Shown: in pieces, positions 43,831 to 54,000 of the stretch | How positions within the stretch are numbered: the first letter of the stretch is position 1 | How the letters are laid out: each line of letters opens with the position of its first letter | NCBI GenBank assembly: GCA_016710265.1 | Contig: JADJJL010000001.1 | Coordinates: 124,001 to 188,000 of the forward strand | Origin: Saprospiraceae bacterium | GTDB lineage: Bacteria > Bacteroidota > Bacteroidia > Chitinophagales > Saprospiraceae | DNA length: 64,000 bases | Direction: 5' to 3' | The notes under the pieces: generated by a model | Seen by the model: only the letters and a program-made list of their open reading frames with translations | What the model was told of the DNA's origin: nothing | Databases searched by the model: none | Translations under genes and position numbers: made by a program

Positions 43831-44868
43831 TTATTTATTGTTCAACCAAAAGATGGCTTCCTTCATGGCATCATCCATATGGTTTTTGACAGAAATGGTC
43901 TTACCATGTTCGTCGGATATGATTTCATTAAATCCATGATCATAAGGATATGTCCGATATTCTAAATTTTTCTTTCCTGCAAGAACTGCTTTTAAATAAA
44001 TATAATCCAGACCCAGGGCTGAGGTGTTCTGGTCATTGTTACATGAAACAAAATAGACCGGAATTTTTGTTCCAAGTAAATGATTGATGGGTTCTTCTGC
44101 ACAAAAACTGGACCATCTCAAATAACTGTGCCCATACCAAAATTTTTTGGTGCTATTAGGATCAGATTGAATGGCTTTGTAAATGGCATAAAGTGAGTCA
44201 ATGTTTTTTTGAGATTCTGCCACAGAAATTTTACCCAATTGAGCATCCAATCTGTTTTGAATGATAAAATCAAAAAATTGTGTAAATCCGTTTCCCACAA
44301 ATAAAATGGCATGTGTGATATATGGATTGATCGAAATCAATTTACTTCCCACCTGAAACCCTTCTGAAAATCCAAGTACAGCTATTTTACTTTTATTTAC
44401 CTTCCATTTTTTTAAAGCATCCTTTAAAACCAAATCAGCAGATTGTACACGCCATCCCAAAGAAAGTCTCCTGGTATATTCTTCCGGTGTTTGATAAAGC
44501 GGGTAATTGGTTTCCGGATCTTTTCCCACGCTGTCTGCAAAGGGCACTCCCGGTTTGCTAATAAACAGTAGATGGTATTTATCGGCCAGACTCCTGTAAT
44601 CAAAGGGGATCGTGCTTCCTGTTCCTTTTTCCATCATCTGAAAAAGCGGATAAGCCCCCGATCCATCTAAATAAAGCAACAATGGCTTCGTTGAATCTTC
44701 CCCTTTTGTAAAATGGTAATAGTGGACATCCCCTAAAACTTTGTCTTTTATCGTCAGATGATCAAAGCCCAATTTTTTAGGATTCATTTGAGCGAAGACA
44801 CAGTTCATGTTCAGCAAGCTCAAATAAACCAAGGGGATGTGCCATCTATATTGAAAAATCCATCGCAT
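43831..44868 (-). CDS. Alpha/beta hydrolase family protein (copy 2)
   Basis: A 345-residue paralogue of the 42570-43613 protein, about 60 percent identical by eye. It has a signal-like tip to about residue 26 (VFAQ), DGSGAYPLF, the nucleophile elbow GFSEG, and YDHGF with a likely catalytic His. Copy 2 keeps the more usual Gly-rich DGSG loop. The two genes arose from one tandem duplication that also copied the SRPBCC tail. An extracellular esterase or peptidase-like role is plausible but unproven. Confidence 0.8.
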   Translation of the reverse strand: MRWIFQYRWHIPLVYLSLLNMNCVFAQMNPKKLGFDHLTIKDKVLGDVHYYHFTKGEDSTKPLLLYLDGSGAYPLFQMMEKGTGSTIPFDYRSLADKYHLLFISKPGVPFADSVGKDPETNYPLYQTPEEYTRRLSLGWRVQSADLVLKDALKKWKVNKSKIAVLGFSEGFQVGSKLISINPYITHAILFVGNGFTQFFDFIIQNRLDAQLGKISVAESQKNIDSLYAIYKAIQSDPNSTKKFWYGHSYLRWSSFCAEEPINHLLGTKIPVYFVSCNNDQNTSALGLDYIYLKAVLAGKKNLEYRTYPYDHGFNEIISDEHGKTISVKNHMDDAMKEAIFWLNNK

Positions 44869-44940
44869 ATTTTAAATAAAACTATAAGGTCATTTTAACA
44901 CCCAGACAAATTTAGATAAGTTTTATTTTTCCATCTTCTT

Positions 44941-46098
44941 TCAAATTCCCAATTTAGCACGGATCTCTTTTGGAATGGCATTTTTATGCACCATCACGGA
45001 CATGGTTTTGTTTCTAAAATAAGCTTTTGATGCATATAAATATCCTCCGGTGCTTTTATTGGCTCCTGTGCCCCACGAATTTTTAACGGCAAAATAATCA
45101 GTCCCCTTTTGATCTTTAACCATCCCTACAATGTGCATACCGTGGTCATCGGTCGTTAGCAAATGGTCAAATCCGGATTGTCTTTCTTCCTGAGTCACAT
45201 ATTTTTCAGGATGCGGAGCTTTCCACAAACTGTCGCGCTGAGTTTCTTCCATGTCTTCCCAGGCCATGATGGGATTAATGGCAAGACCGTGTTTTGCAGC
45301 AAATGTTTTTTCGCTGACATCAGTTGCCCACAACACACTGTATCCTGTACGAATGGCATTCTCCACCGTATTCATCAGTTCGTCCAGGCTAATGTTGTAG
45401 AACATACCATTGGACCAGTTGTCTGACATCTCCAGAATAAATGGTTTGTAAAAAGCATGGTGATTAAAAGAAGTCAAAGGAATGTAGTCTTCTGAATTCA
45501 TGCCAAGGGAAGTATAAAAACTCATTGGAGTATGGGTTTTACCCTGGTAGAAAAAATTGGTCGGAGGTGTGCCAAAATATCCATCGACCGCTCCCTGGTA
45601 GGCCTTGCGCCAATTTGGATGCAGCTTGCCATCCGGATTTTTAACGATGGCTTCCACCATGGCTTTTAAGACCGCTTCCACCTCTCCGTGCACAGGTTTG
45701 TCTTGTCCAAATGGAAATCCACTATAGATAGATTGCGGAATTAAACCGTATTCTTTAATGATGTTAAACACATCATGGTTCTCTGCTCCTTGACCAAAAG
45801 CGGTGGCTCCTTGGCGGCGGACATAGTTTTCACCTTTTTCAAGGTAACCAGCGCGGGCTATGTACATTTCACTGAGATCATGCTCTCCTTTACCCATTCT
45901 GATTAGCTCAGATTCTAAAAATGAATGGGTGGAATAAATCCAGCAGGTACCGCTCTTAAACTGGTTTTGAACGGGTGTGCGCTCCAGCATTTTAACGGGT
46001 GTAAACTCGTAGTTGTTGATTTTAAACGCTTGATCCTGACCAAAAACTCCAGAAATGCTGGTCCCGATCAGGACAAGGACAAAAAACAATTTTTTCAT
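44941..46098 (-). CDS. C1-family cysteine peptidase (PepC/bleomycin hydrolase-like), secreted
   Basis: A 385-residue protein with a signal peptide (to GVFGQ). The catalytic set is TPVQNQFKSGTCWIYST (oxyanion Gln and Cys 52), DHGMHIVGMV (His) and VKNSWGTG (Asn). It is nearest to aminopeptidase C/bleomycin-hydrolase-like enzymes but exported. A TAACTTTG box lies 17 bases before the ATG. Together with the isoaspartyl peptidase next to it, it suggests peptide scavenging outside the cytoplasm. Confidence 0.92.
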   Translation of the reverse strand: MKKLFFVLVLIGTSISGVFGQDQAFKINNYEFTPVKMLERTPVQNQFKSGTCWIYSTHSFLESELIRMGKGEHDLSEMYIARAGYLEKGENYVRRQGATAFGQGAENHDVFNIIKEYGLIPQSIYSGFPFGQDKPVHGEVEAVLKAMVEAIVKNPDGKLHPNWRKAYQGAVDGYFGTPPTNFFYQGKTHTPMSFYTSLGMNSEDYIPLTSFNHHAFYKPFILEMSDNWSNGMFYNISLDELMNTVENAIRTGYSVLWATDVSEKTFAAKHGLAINPIMAWEDMEETQRDSLWKAPHPEKYVTQEERQSGFDHLLTTDDHGMHIVGMVKDQKGTDYFAVKNSWGTGANKSTGGYLYASKAYFRNKTMSVMVHKNAIPKEIRAKLGI

Positions 46099-46114
46099 TA
46101 GGTTTAATTTTGGG

Positions 46115-46122
46115 CAAAGTTA
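46115..46122 (-). promoter_or_regulatory. Putative -7 box for the C1 peptidase
   Basis: TAACTTTG on the minus strand, ending 17 bases before the ATG at 46098. Same word as before moeA and icmF. Confidence 0.5.
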
Positions 46123-46150
46123 ATACGAAAAGCTTCGTATTTGCAAATTT

Positions 46151-47161
46151 TTATTTAAAAATTTTCACTTCCCGTTTTCCGGCCTTTGCCCATCCCCTAT
46201 ACATACCAATAGAATTAAAACACAGTTCTATGTTGCCAGCATGATCCACAGCAATCAATCCACCATCTCCACCCAAACTTTTTAGTTTTTCATGGATAAT
46301 TTCATGGCTGGCTTGAGCTAAAGTGGCTGTTCCATATTTCATACGGGCAATAAGATCATAGGCCACCACATTTCGAATAAAATACTCACCGTGACCAGTA
46401 CAAGATACTGCGGCTACACCATCCTCTGCATAGGTTCCTGCACCAATGATGGGTGCATCTCCAATCCTACCCCATCTTTTGTTGGTCATCCCACCGGAAG
46501 AAGTGCCTGCAGCCAAATGACCTTTTAGGTCTAAAGCCACACAACCTACTGTTCCAAATTTTGAATCCGCATTCACATATTTCATTCCAAGTTTTCCGAG
46601 GCTATCCTTGGCTTCCGCTTCAAGAGCCTTGATCCAGGTCTTTTTCCTGAATTCTGTGTCAAACCAATCATTGGATACGGTATCTAATCCATTTACAATA
46701 CCAAACGTTTCAGCTCCGCGTGCTATTAAAAAAACATGAGGACTTTTCTCCATAACCAACCTTGCCAGCCGAATTGGATTTTTAATAACTCTAACTCCAC
46801 CGACGGCACCTGCTTGGGCTGTTTGACCATCCATGATACTTGCATCCAATTCATGTTCGCCTTTGTTGGTAAATACCGCTCCTTTTCCGGCATTAAACAA
46901 AGGATTATCTTCTAAAAAAATAATGACCTGTTCCACTGCTTTCATAGCAGTTCCGCCTTCTTTCAGAATTTTTTCACCAATGTCTAAGGCGTTGTTCAGC
47001 GCGGACATATATTCCTTTTCTTTTTCCGCACTCATTTCTTTCCGAAGGATAGCGCCTGCACCACCGTGAATGGCGATGGCGTAGTCCTTGTGTTTACTTT
47101 CCTGCTTACAATTAATAAAAGTGAATAGAAATAAGAATATCCAGTATAAATTAGTTTTCAT
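46151..47161 (-). CDS. iaaA: Isoaspartyl peptidase/L-asparaginase (Ntn hydrolase), lipoprotein
   Basis: A 336-residue plant-type asparaginase/isoaspartyl peptidase. The precursor is cut before the Thr of FGTVGCVALD to expose the nucleophile. Also present: IHGGAGAI, FNAGKGAVFT, ELDASIMDG, and GTSSGGMTNKRWGRIGDAP. The N-terminus (LFTFINCKQ) has a lipobox Cys, so it is likely anchored in a membrane facing the periplasm. The ATG at 47161 is used; the frame extends to 47182. It lies upstream of the C1 peptidase with a 52-base gap, and a separate promoter is possible. Confidence 0.92.
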   Translation of the reverse strand: MKTNLYWIFLFLFTFINCKQESKHKDYAIAIHGGAGAILRKEMSAEKEKEYMSALNNALDIGEKILKEGGTAMKAVEQVIIFLEDNPLFNAGKGAVFTNKGEHELDASIMDGQTAQAGAVGGVRVIKNPIRLARLVMEKSPHVFLIARGAETFGIVNGLDTVSNDWFDTEFRKKTWIKALEAEAKDSLGKLGMKYVNADSKFGTVGCVALDLKGHLAAGTSSGGMTNKRWGRIGDAPIIGAGTYAEDGVAAVSCTGHGEYFIRNVVAYDLIARMKYGTATLAQASHEIIHEKLKSLGGDGGLIAVDHAGNIELCFNSIGMYRGWAKAGKREVKIFK

Positions 47162-47323
47162 TATTTTGCTCTTTTTATTCAAATTTCATTTTATCTTAGC
47201 TCGATATGTGATCATATTCTTTCAGATTATTATCAAAGTTAAGGAAATTTGTTACAATTCGAGAGGGTTGTTAATTAAGGGGGATAAAGCTTCATTATAC
47301 CCAGCACGCTTCACACCAGCCTC

Positions 47324-47349
47324 CAACCCCATGCTATTGCGTAGGGTTG
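47324..47349. repeat. Hairpin with CAACCC/GGGTTG arms
   Basis: CAACCCC and AGGGTTG pair around ATGCTATTGCGT, between the asparaginase gene and the TonB-dependent receptor terminator. No tail of T residues. Possibly another small palindromic element. Confidence 0.4.
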
Positions 47350-47360
47350 CACATGTACAC

Positions 47361-47393
47361 AAAAAAAGCCGCCCAAATGAACTTGAGCGGCTT
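47361..47393 (-). terminator. Rho-independent terminator of the TonB-dependent receptor gene
   Basis: On the minus strand, AAGCCGCTCAA pairs with TTGGGCGGCTT (one G-U pair) across a six-base loop, and seven T residues follow. It lies 25 bases after the stop at 47418. Confidence 0.85.
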
Positions 47394-47417
47394 GATAATA
47401 TAATTTAACTAATCAAA

Positions 47418-50400
47418 TTAATTAAAGAGGTATCTCACTCCCAATTGCATTTGGTAAATATCGGCTAAGCCTGCTGTTTTTTGGAACAAATCAGTTCTGA
47501 ATTGTCCATTGTTGTCTTTCGCAAAAGTATAGATCGGCTTATTGTCTGCAGATTTTCCTTCAAATTTTAAAGGAGTCGTATTGACGATCACCTGATTACC
47601 ACCGCCTAAATCTGAGCTGATTAAATTGAGAAGATTGTAAATATCTGCCCTAAGCTGAAGGGTATGGTTTTTCTTTCCGGTTTTAATTTTGAATTCCTGA
47701 ATGATGGATAAATCAAGACCAGAAATAAAAGGTAATAAACCACCATTTCTTTCAAAAAAGGTGCCTTTGAATTTTTCAATTTCTGGATTGTCATTTACAA
47801 ATTTCATAAAAGCATCTCTTTGCTCCTGAGCGGTTGGTCCATTGGCAATGTCTTTAAATTCCAATTCTGATCCATCTTTTGGTATATACAGCAAGTCATT
47901 GTTTCTAGTAACTCCATCCTGGTTGATATCACCATTGACGGTCAAAGTAAATCTTCCTTGGTTGAAGTATTGATAAAACAATGAAACTTGTGTAGATGCG
48001 TATTTAGAATATTTAAACTTGTAAGAAACCGCAGAAATAAAACGGTGTCTTTGATCGTCATTGGAAAAAGCCAAATCCGGGTAATTATTTCCAGCATAAG
48101 AAAAATTATCCGCCCAGGATGAATTGGCAATGGATCCTCCAGTCAACAAATCTTTGGCCTCTGAAAAATTGTAAGCCAACATGATGTAAAGATCATTTTT
48201 AAACTGCCTTTCCAATTTTGGTGTAATGGAAAAAGAATATCCTTCTTTGGTATTTTTAAGAAGCATGGCATCTGTTACAAAGGAATTAATTCTATTGGCA
48301 TTTCCTCCGCTGTAAATATCTCTTTGATCTGCTCCTTCATATTTTGCGATGGGGCCTTTCTGATTTGCATCGATGTAATAAATATTGTTGAGTGTCTTGT
48401 TATAAATACCTTCCAAGGATGCTACGATTTCAAATGGCAACTTATAGTCTATGGCCAAATTAGCCCTAAACACTTGTGGAAATTTAAAATTCTTATCGGT
48501 AGCGGCAATGTTAAAACTTGGAGCCAACCCAGGATTCTCAGGGATATACGCATCTATATCGTCTGTAAAAAGATATTTTCTGGTACCTGCATTTACTTCA
48601 CGAATGGTGTTTTTGGTTACACCATTGTTTCCAATTTGGTTAGACAACCAAACAAATGGAACTCTACCAGTAAATACACCTAAACCTCCGCGTATTTGAA
48701 GAGATCTATCGCCTTTCACATCATAGTTAAATCCAAGTCTTGGAGAAAACATAAACTGTGTTTCTGGAAGTTCATCAGTACGAATTCTAATGTTACTTCC
48801 ATCTGCATCCCTAAAATCTACATCCGCTACTCTTTGATTTAAAAAAGCTGCATCAGATGAATACAATGGCACATCTACACGAACACCTAAAGTAAGCGTC
48901 AATCTGTCTTTTAAAGTACTAAACTGATCTTGCACATAAACACCCGGTTGGTAAATTGTAATTTTATCTACTGGCACTTCTCTATTTGGTAAAACGCTGT
49001 ATTGTATTTCATAAATAGGAGCACTCACAGAATCTCCTGCTGCTGCGCTGTAAAAATCTGCCAACGAAGCATAAGTCCAGTTGCCATAATATCTTGGCGT
49101 AAATGCATTTTCAAATGAAAATGATTCAAAATTGACACCTGCAGTCAAATTATGGTTTCCTAAATACCAGGTTAAATTGTCTTGAAATTGAATGGTATTT
49201 GTATTTAAAACGTTGTTTGGAGTAAATGCTTCATACCCAAATGAAGTAAATGTATTTCCTCCTTCTCTGATGTCCACCAATGGGAAAGGTCTTGGAGAAG
49301 GACTACTGCGAAAATCGCGGTTGGCAGTAAATCCAAATTGAATTTGATTAGACATTCTAGATCCAATGATTGAATTTAACTCTATAATGGCTGAGTGAAT
49401 ATTGTTGTTGATTCTATAATTGGCTGAGCTAAAATTTAAAGCATTTAAATTTCCATTTCTAAATCCTGCAGCACCAGAACCACTTGCCAATACGTCGCGG
49501 TAAGATTTCAAATAATTGTATCTGAAACTCAATTTATTTTTTGAATTCAAATTGTAATCCAATTTTACCAAAGCCTTGTCACTGTATGTAGGTAAAGTAT
49601 ATCCATCATACGCACCCGGATCATAATCAAAATTATTGATCAAAAAAGTTCTTAAAGAGTCCAAAGCTGTTATACGCACTCTTGTTATATTACCACCAGA
49701 TGTTTCACCTGGTTGTAGTGCTCTGTACTGCAAAGGATCTTCTCTTCTCTCTGCTTCAGCATTGACAAATATAAACAATTTGTCTTTAATAATAGGTGCC
49801 CCTAAACTAACTCCAAATTGTTTGATGTCAAAATTAAGTACCGTCACATCTCTTCCTGATGCTTTATTTCCCACCAAATTTTGATTTCTGGTATTGAAGT
49901 AAGCGGTCCCTTCCACATTGTTTGAACCTGATTTGGTCACTGCATTGATACCTGCACCTGTAAATCCTCCCTGACGCACATCAAATGGAGCAAGATTGAC
50001 TTGAATTTCTTCTATGGCGTCTAATCCTATTGGTGTAGAATTGGCCTGTCCACCTGGAGCAGAAGCCAAACCAAAACTGTTGTTAAAAATACTTCCGTCC
50101 AAACTCAAATTATTGTAACGTGAGTCCTGACCCATAAATGATGTTCCGGAACCTGTGGTAGTTGCGACTGATGAAGCACGACTTTGTGGAGTTAATCTAA
50201 TAAAATCGTTGATACTTCTGCTCAGTGTTGGTAATGCGGCCAAAGCTTCTTTTTTAATATTGGTGGCGGCACCTGTTCTTTGAGAATTTAATATTTCATT
50301 GGTGTTGGCACTGATGATCACCTCATCTAAGCTGACTGCTTCAGTCACAAGATTGGTATTGTATCTAAGATTTTGACCCAAGGACAAATAAATATTTTCC

Positions 50401-50693
50401 TCGACCACCGTCTTATAACCAATATAGCTTATGGTAATAGTATAAGGTCCTCCCACCCTAAGGCTTGGAATATTATACCTGCCGTCTTCACGGGTATATA
50501 CTCCATACAAAGTACCGGATGGTATGTGTTTGGCTTGGACCGAAGCTGCTACCAAGGCAGAACCCTGGTCATCCAATACTTGACCAAAAATTTGTGCATT
50601 GGTCACAGCCTGAGCCATAAGTTTACTCTGGTTTGCACCAATCAATAAAAATAGACCCAACATAAACATGTAAAAATGCTTGTTTCGTTTCAT
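47418..50693 (-). CDS. Oar-like TonB-dependent receptor with carboxypeptidase-regulatory-like domain
   Basis: A 1091-residue outer-membrane protein. A signal peptide (to KLMAQ) precedes a carboxypeptidase regulatory-like domain (about 32-120; IFGQVLDDQGSALVAASV, YNIPSLRVGGPYTI), then a plug domain (about 125-260; SLDEVIISAN, SFMGQDSRYNNLSLDG) and a long beta-barrel ending in a Phe/Asn strand (QLGVRYLFN). It belongs to the Oar/OmpA-related group rather than the SusC type, since no SusD partner follows. The substrate is unknown; relatives bind large organic molecules or act in adhesion. The TACCTTTG at 50734-50741 may be its promoter. Confidence 0.9.
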   Translation of the reverse strand: MKRNKHFYMFMLGLFLLIGANQSKLMAQAVTNAQIFGQVLDDQGSALVAASVQAKHIPSGTLYGVYTREDGRYNIPSLRVGGPYTITISYIGYKTVVEENIYLSLGQNLRYNTNLVTEAVSLDEVIISANTNEILNSQRTGAATNIKKEALAALPTLSRSINDFIRLTPQSRASSVATTTGSGTSFMGQDSRYNNLSLDGSIFNNSFGLASAPGGQANSTPIGLDAIEEIQVNLAPFDVRQGGFTGAGINAVTKSGSNNVEGTAYFNTRNQNLVGNKASGRDVTVLNFDIKQFGVSLGAPIIKDKLFIFVNAEAERREDPLQYRALQPGETSGGNITRVRITALDSLRTFLINNFDYDPGAYDGYTLPTYSDKALVKLDYNLNSKNKLSFRYNYLKSYRDVLASGSGAAGFRNGNLNALNFSSANYRINNNIHSAIIELNSIIGSRMSNQIQFGFTANRDFRSSPSPRPFPLVDIREGGNTFTSFGYEAFTPNNVLNTNTIQFQDNLTWYLGNHNLTAGVNFESFSFENAFTPRYYGNWTYASLADFYSAAAGDSVSAPIYEIQYSVLPNREVPVDKITIYQPGVYVQDQFSTLKDRLTLTLGVRVDVPLYSSDAAFLNQRVADVDFRDADGSNIRIRTDELPETQFMFSPRLGFNYDVKGDRSLQIRGGLGVFTGRVPFVWLSNQIGNNGVTKNTIREVNAGTRKYLFTDDIDAYIPENPGLAPSFNIAATDKNFKFPQVFRANLAIDYKLPFEIVASLEGIYNKTLNNIYYIDANQKGPIAKYEGADQRDIYSGGNANRINSFVTDAMLLKNTKEGYSFSITPKLERQFKNDLYIMLAYNFSEAKDLLTGGSIANSSWADNFSYAGNNYPDLAFSNDDQRHRFISAVSYKFKYSKYASTQVSLFYQYFNQGRFTLTVNGDINQDGVTRNNDLLYIPKDGSELEFKDIANGPTAQEQRDAFMKFVNDNPEIEKFKGTFFERNGGLLPFISGLDLSIIQEFKIKTGKKNHTLQLRADIYNLLNLISSDLGGGNQVIVNTTPLKFEGKSADNKPIYTFAKDNNGQFRTDLFQKTAGLADIYQMQLGVRYLFN

Positions 50694-50733
50694 ACGTTAA
50701 GATTATAAATTAGAAATAGGTTTAATACACACA

Positions 50734-50741
50734 CAAAGGTA
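50734..50741 (-). promoter_or_regulatory. Putative -7 box for the TonB-dependent receptor
   Basis: TACCTTTG on the minus strand matches TAnnTTTG, with about 40 bases to the ATG. Apart from this box and the terminator at its right end, the 50694-51019 gap holds nothing recognised. Confidence 0.4.
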
Positions 50742-50952
50742 GTTTCTAAGGATACCTTAAATATTAAATTAAAATCAAGAAAGTATTGCTTCTACATTAA
50801 ATCTAATTCATTGGTACAGAATCTACCAGCTCTAATTAGAAGAATTTCATACCTAATCCTTCCAACTTTAACAAAAAGTTCTATATTGGACCAATTGAAT
50901 TTCTGAGACAAATATATGTTTATTTAAATATCAATCTCCTTTAATTTTTAAG

Positions 50953-50986
50953 TAAAAAAAAGAAGGCAGAATTTCTCCCGCCTTCT
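50953..50986 (-). terminator. Rho-independent terminator of giant HYR gene 1
   Basis: AGAAGGCGGGA pairs with TTCTGCCTTCT on the minus strand with G-U pairs, followed by a run of eight T residues. It lies about 34 bases after the gene end at 51020. A close relative ends the twin gene. Confidence 0.8.
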
Positions 50987-51019
50987 GTTGCTCTTTATAA
51001 AATGTATTCTTCCTATGGA

Positions 51020-54000
51020 TTACTCCAATATCACCATTTTTCTAGTCTGGGTATTGCTTTCATAATCTGCCTGATAATAATATACTCCTGTACCTGTTAC
51101 TATACCTCCTTCGATGATCCATTCCTGATATCCTTTGGCCATCTCTTTTTCTGCTTTTAAATGAACCCTTCCTGTCGCATCATAGATGGTGAGTCTGACG
51201 GTTCCTGCACGTGGCAACAACAATCCAATAGAGCTTTGCTCTTTCCATGGATTCGGTTCGTTTTGTAACAATACAAACTCCTTATCCAACATGCCCGTAC
51301 TTCTTAACTCAATTCTTCCTTCTGCCTGATGCTCATCAATGCTCATCGTTTGCGTTATGGATGAACTCAATCTCAACATATCAGACAATCTGCCATCCAG
51401 ATTTGATTTAATTTTGATGCTCAACAATCTCTCATCATTTTTTGCATGACCATCCCAACTCATACTGATCTTTCCATTGTGCAAAGAGTGTAAGCTGTAA
51501 TGCTCTTCTCCAAAATGATTTTGACGATTCGGTACAAGCTCTATCATCTGTCCAAATTCTCCTCCCAATTCTACCGTGGTTTGGAATCCTGTGAACTTGC
51601 TGATGTTGCTGGATTTGATTTGTATTTCATACATCTCCCCTTTTTTCATTTCTACATCTTCATAATACAAATCCAACGTCTGTGCAGTCCTATTGCTCAC
51701 ACCGTTGGCTCCTCTGGTCTTTGCTGATTCATTGACATCTCCTACTTTGATCGCCACAAAATCGGCCTTTAAATCACTTCCCAAATAATTGATTTTATAT
51801 TCTTCAGGATGCAGATTTTCCAATGCTTCTTCTGGATTTGCAAAACTGTAATTGAGCGGTACAAATCTCCAACTGGTATTACCCTTAACTTCTGTACTCA
51901 CTCCCAAAATTAACTTCCTTAAATCGGAGATGTCACGCGCTGTGACAGACTTACTTTTGTTGACGTCTGCTGCTATCATTAAATATGGACTGTTCAAATC
52001 CTCTATGGCCAATATATGTTTCTGTATACGGACGATATCTCCTGTTGTCACTCCATTGGTCCAATCATCATTCTTCTCTGGCTTGATCTCGTAATTGCCT
52101 CCTGTAGGCATCGGTGAAAAGGCATATCTACCTTCATAATTTGTTTTCACTGCATTCTGCGGACTGGTCAAAAGTGCAATTTGCGCTTCTTCTACTTCGC
52201 GATCTCCTGCTGTTTTAACCAAACCACTCACCACCACATCCTTTAAGTTTCCTGGACAAGCTGGAGGTTGTTGTGGATTGTCTTCGATGATGATCACCGT
52301 GCGGCAGAAAGATTGATTGCCGTTGATGTCTGTCACCCACAATTCCACATTCCTTGGTCCTATGCTATCACAATTATAAAATCTTACTTTGTCTGAGGTA
52401 TCTGCACTAAAACTAAACACGATGTCATATCCACAACCATGTTCTGAATTTACATTGATATCACTGGCCCATACTTCTGCCATCTTTGTCTCCGGTATTC
52501 CATCTCCATTTAAATCCATCGCTGTAAGACCTATGCTCAAATCACGATGACAATACGCGGTTGGCGGTTTGCAGTTGATTAGATTCAACTCGGATTCACA
52601 TTTTGCAGTATTTCCGCATCGATCTTCCACTTCCCATTTGATAATATGTCGACCCAATGGCCAGGTTCCAAATGCAACGCTATCTCCGATCGAAGTCCTG
52701 ATGATGTCTATCGTTCCATCACTGTTTAAATCGATTTTATAACGATACAATAATTCGTCTTTTGCAGTACACACATCACTCGCTCCTATGCTCAATCGCA
52801 CCGGTATCGGACGACATTCTACATCATAGGTACAAATCGTGGTGTCTCTACAAGATCTATAAATAATTGGATCTACAAAATTGCTCACTTTAATAATCTG
52901 CGTGTCCTGATAGATCACGATGTCACCTAAATCATTTCGGTAACACCAATCGATGACCTTCCATACCCTGAGTATTTTAAAACATGGTTCTCCAGGTACT
53001 GTGGATGAAAATACATGATCCTTAAAATCCATTCCTATAATGCTGCACTCATCGTCACTCACCACTGGATAATTATACGGTGGACTCAATAAATCAGGAT
53101 GCAACAATCTTGAATCACAAATATCACTCGTCTCATAATCAAATGGCCATTGGATGCTAATTCTTCCTCCATCGAGATGATTGTCTATTTGAATTCTTTG
53201 TGAACAACTTGCGCTATTTCCCTGTGCATCTGTAACTGTAAATACTCTGATGATGGTTCCCATTCCACACTGATTCATGCCATTGCTATCGATCACCACC
53301 GTTACGTTAGGATCACAATTGTCATAGGCTATTCCATCTTGCGGATGTCCAAAGATCTCATGCCAATACACCGGATCAATCACGATCATTTCGCGATCCG
53401 CTTCTTCAGTTACGACTTTTCCAAAACTTCTATCCAAATGATTGATGTCAAAATCAAATCTGCAATCCACATCTATATTTGGTGGACAGGTAATTCTTGG
53501 CATGTCTTTGTCTTGTACCTCTACCAAGACCATGCAAATGGCTTCATTGCCGCTCACATCGATCACTTTAAATGCAACCATGACTTCACCTGCTCCTACA
53601 TCGCTACAGCAAAACTGTACTTCAGGACCCCAGTCGTCTTCTCCGATCGTGCCGCAATGGTTTAAATCCATTCTTCTCACTTCAAAATGATGGATTTTAC
53701 ACTCATCAAAACTTCCATCGTCAAACACTTCTGCAGGTACCCAATTGGATCCTGAATCATTGATGGAAACTACCGTTCTTCTTTCACAGACTGCCACCGG
53801 CTCTGTGTGGTCTCTGACCGTCACATATAAAGTATCTTCGGTTAAATTATAACACTCATCATACACACGGTAGATGATCGTATCCAGTCCTACCGGTAAT
53901 CTTACTCTGCCTCCATTCTGATCCACTAAAACACCACCCGGATACACCACATCAATTCTTAAATCATTGTGGCAGGCATCTATGGCTTCTATCGGTGGAA

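Noticed and set aside
53442..53690. 82-codon antisense frame conserved in both twin genes (also 59041-59289)
   Set aside because: The twins are almost identical here, so conservation is explained by the coding strand. No start signal was seen.
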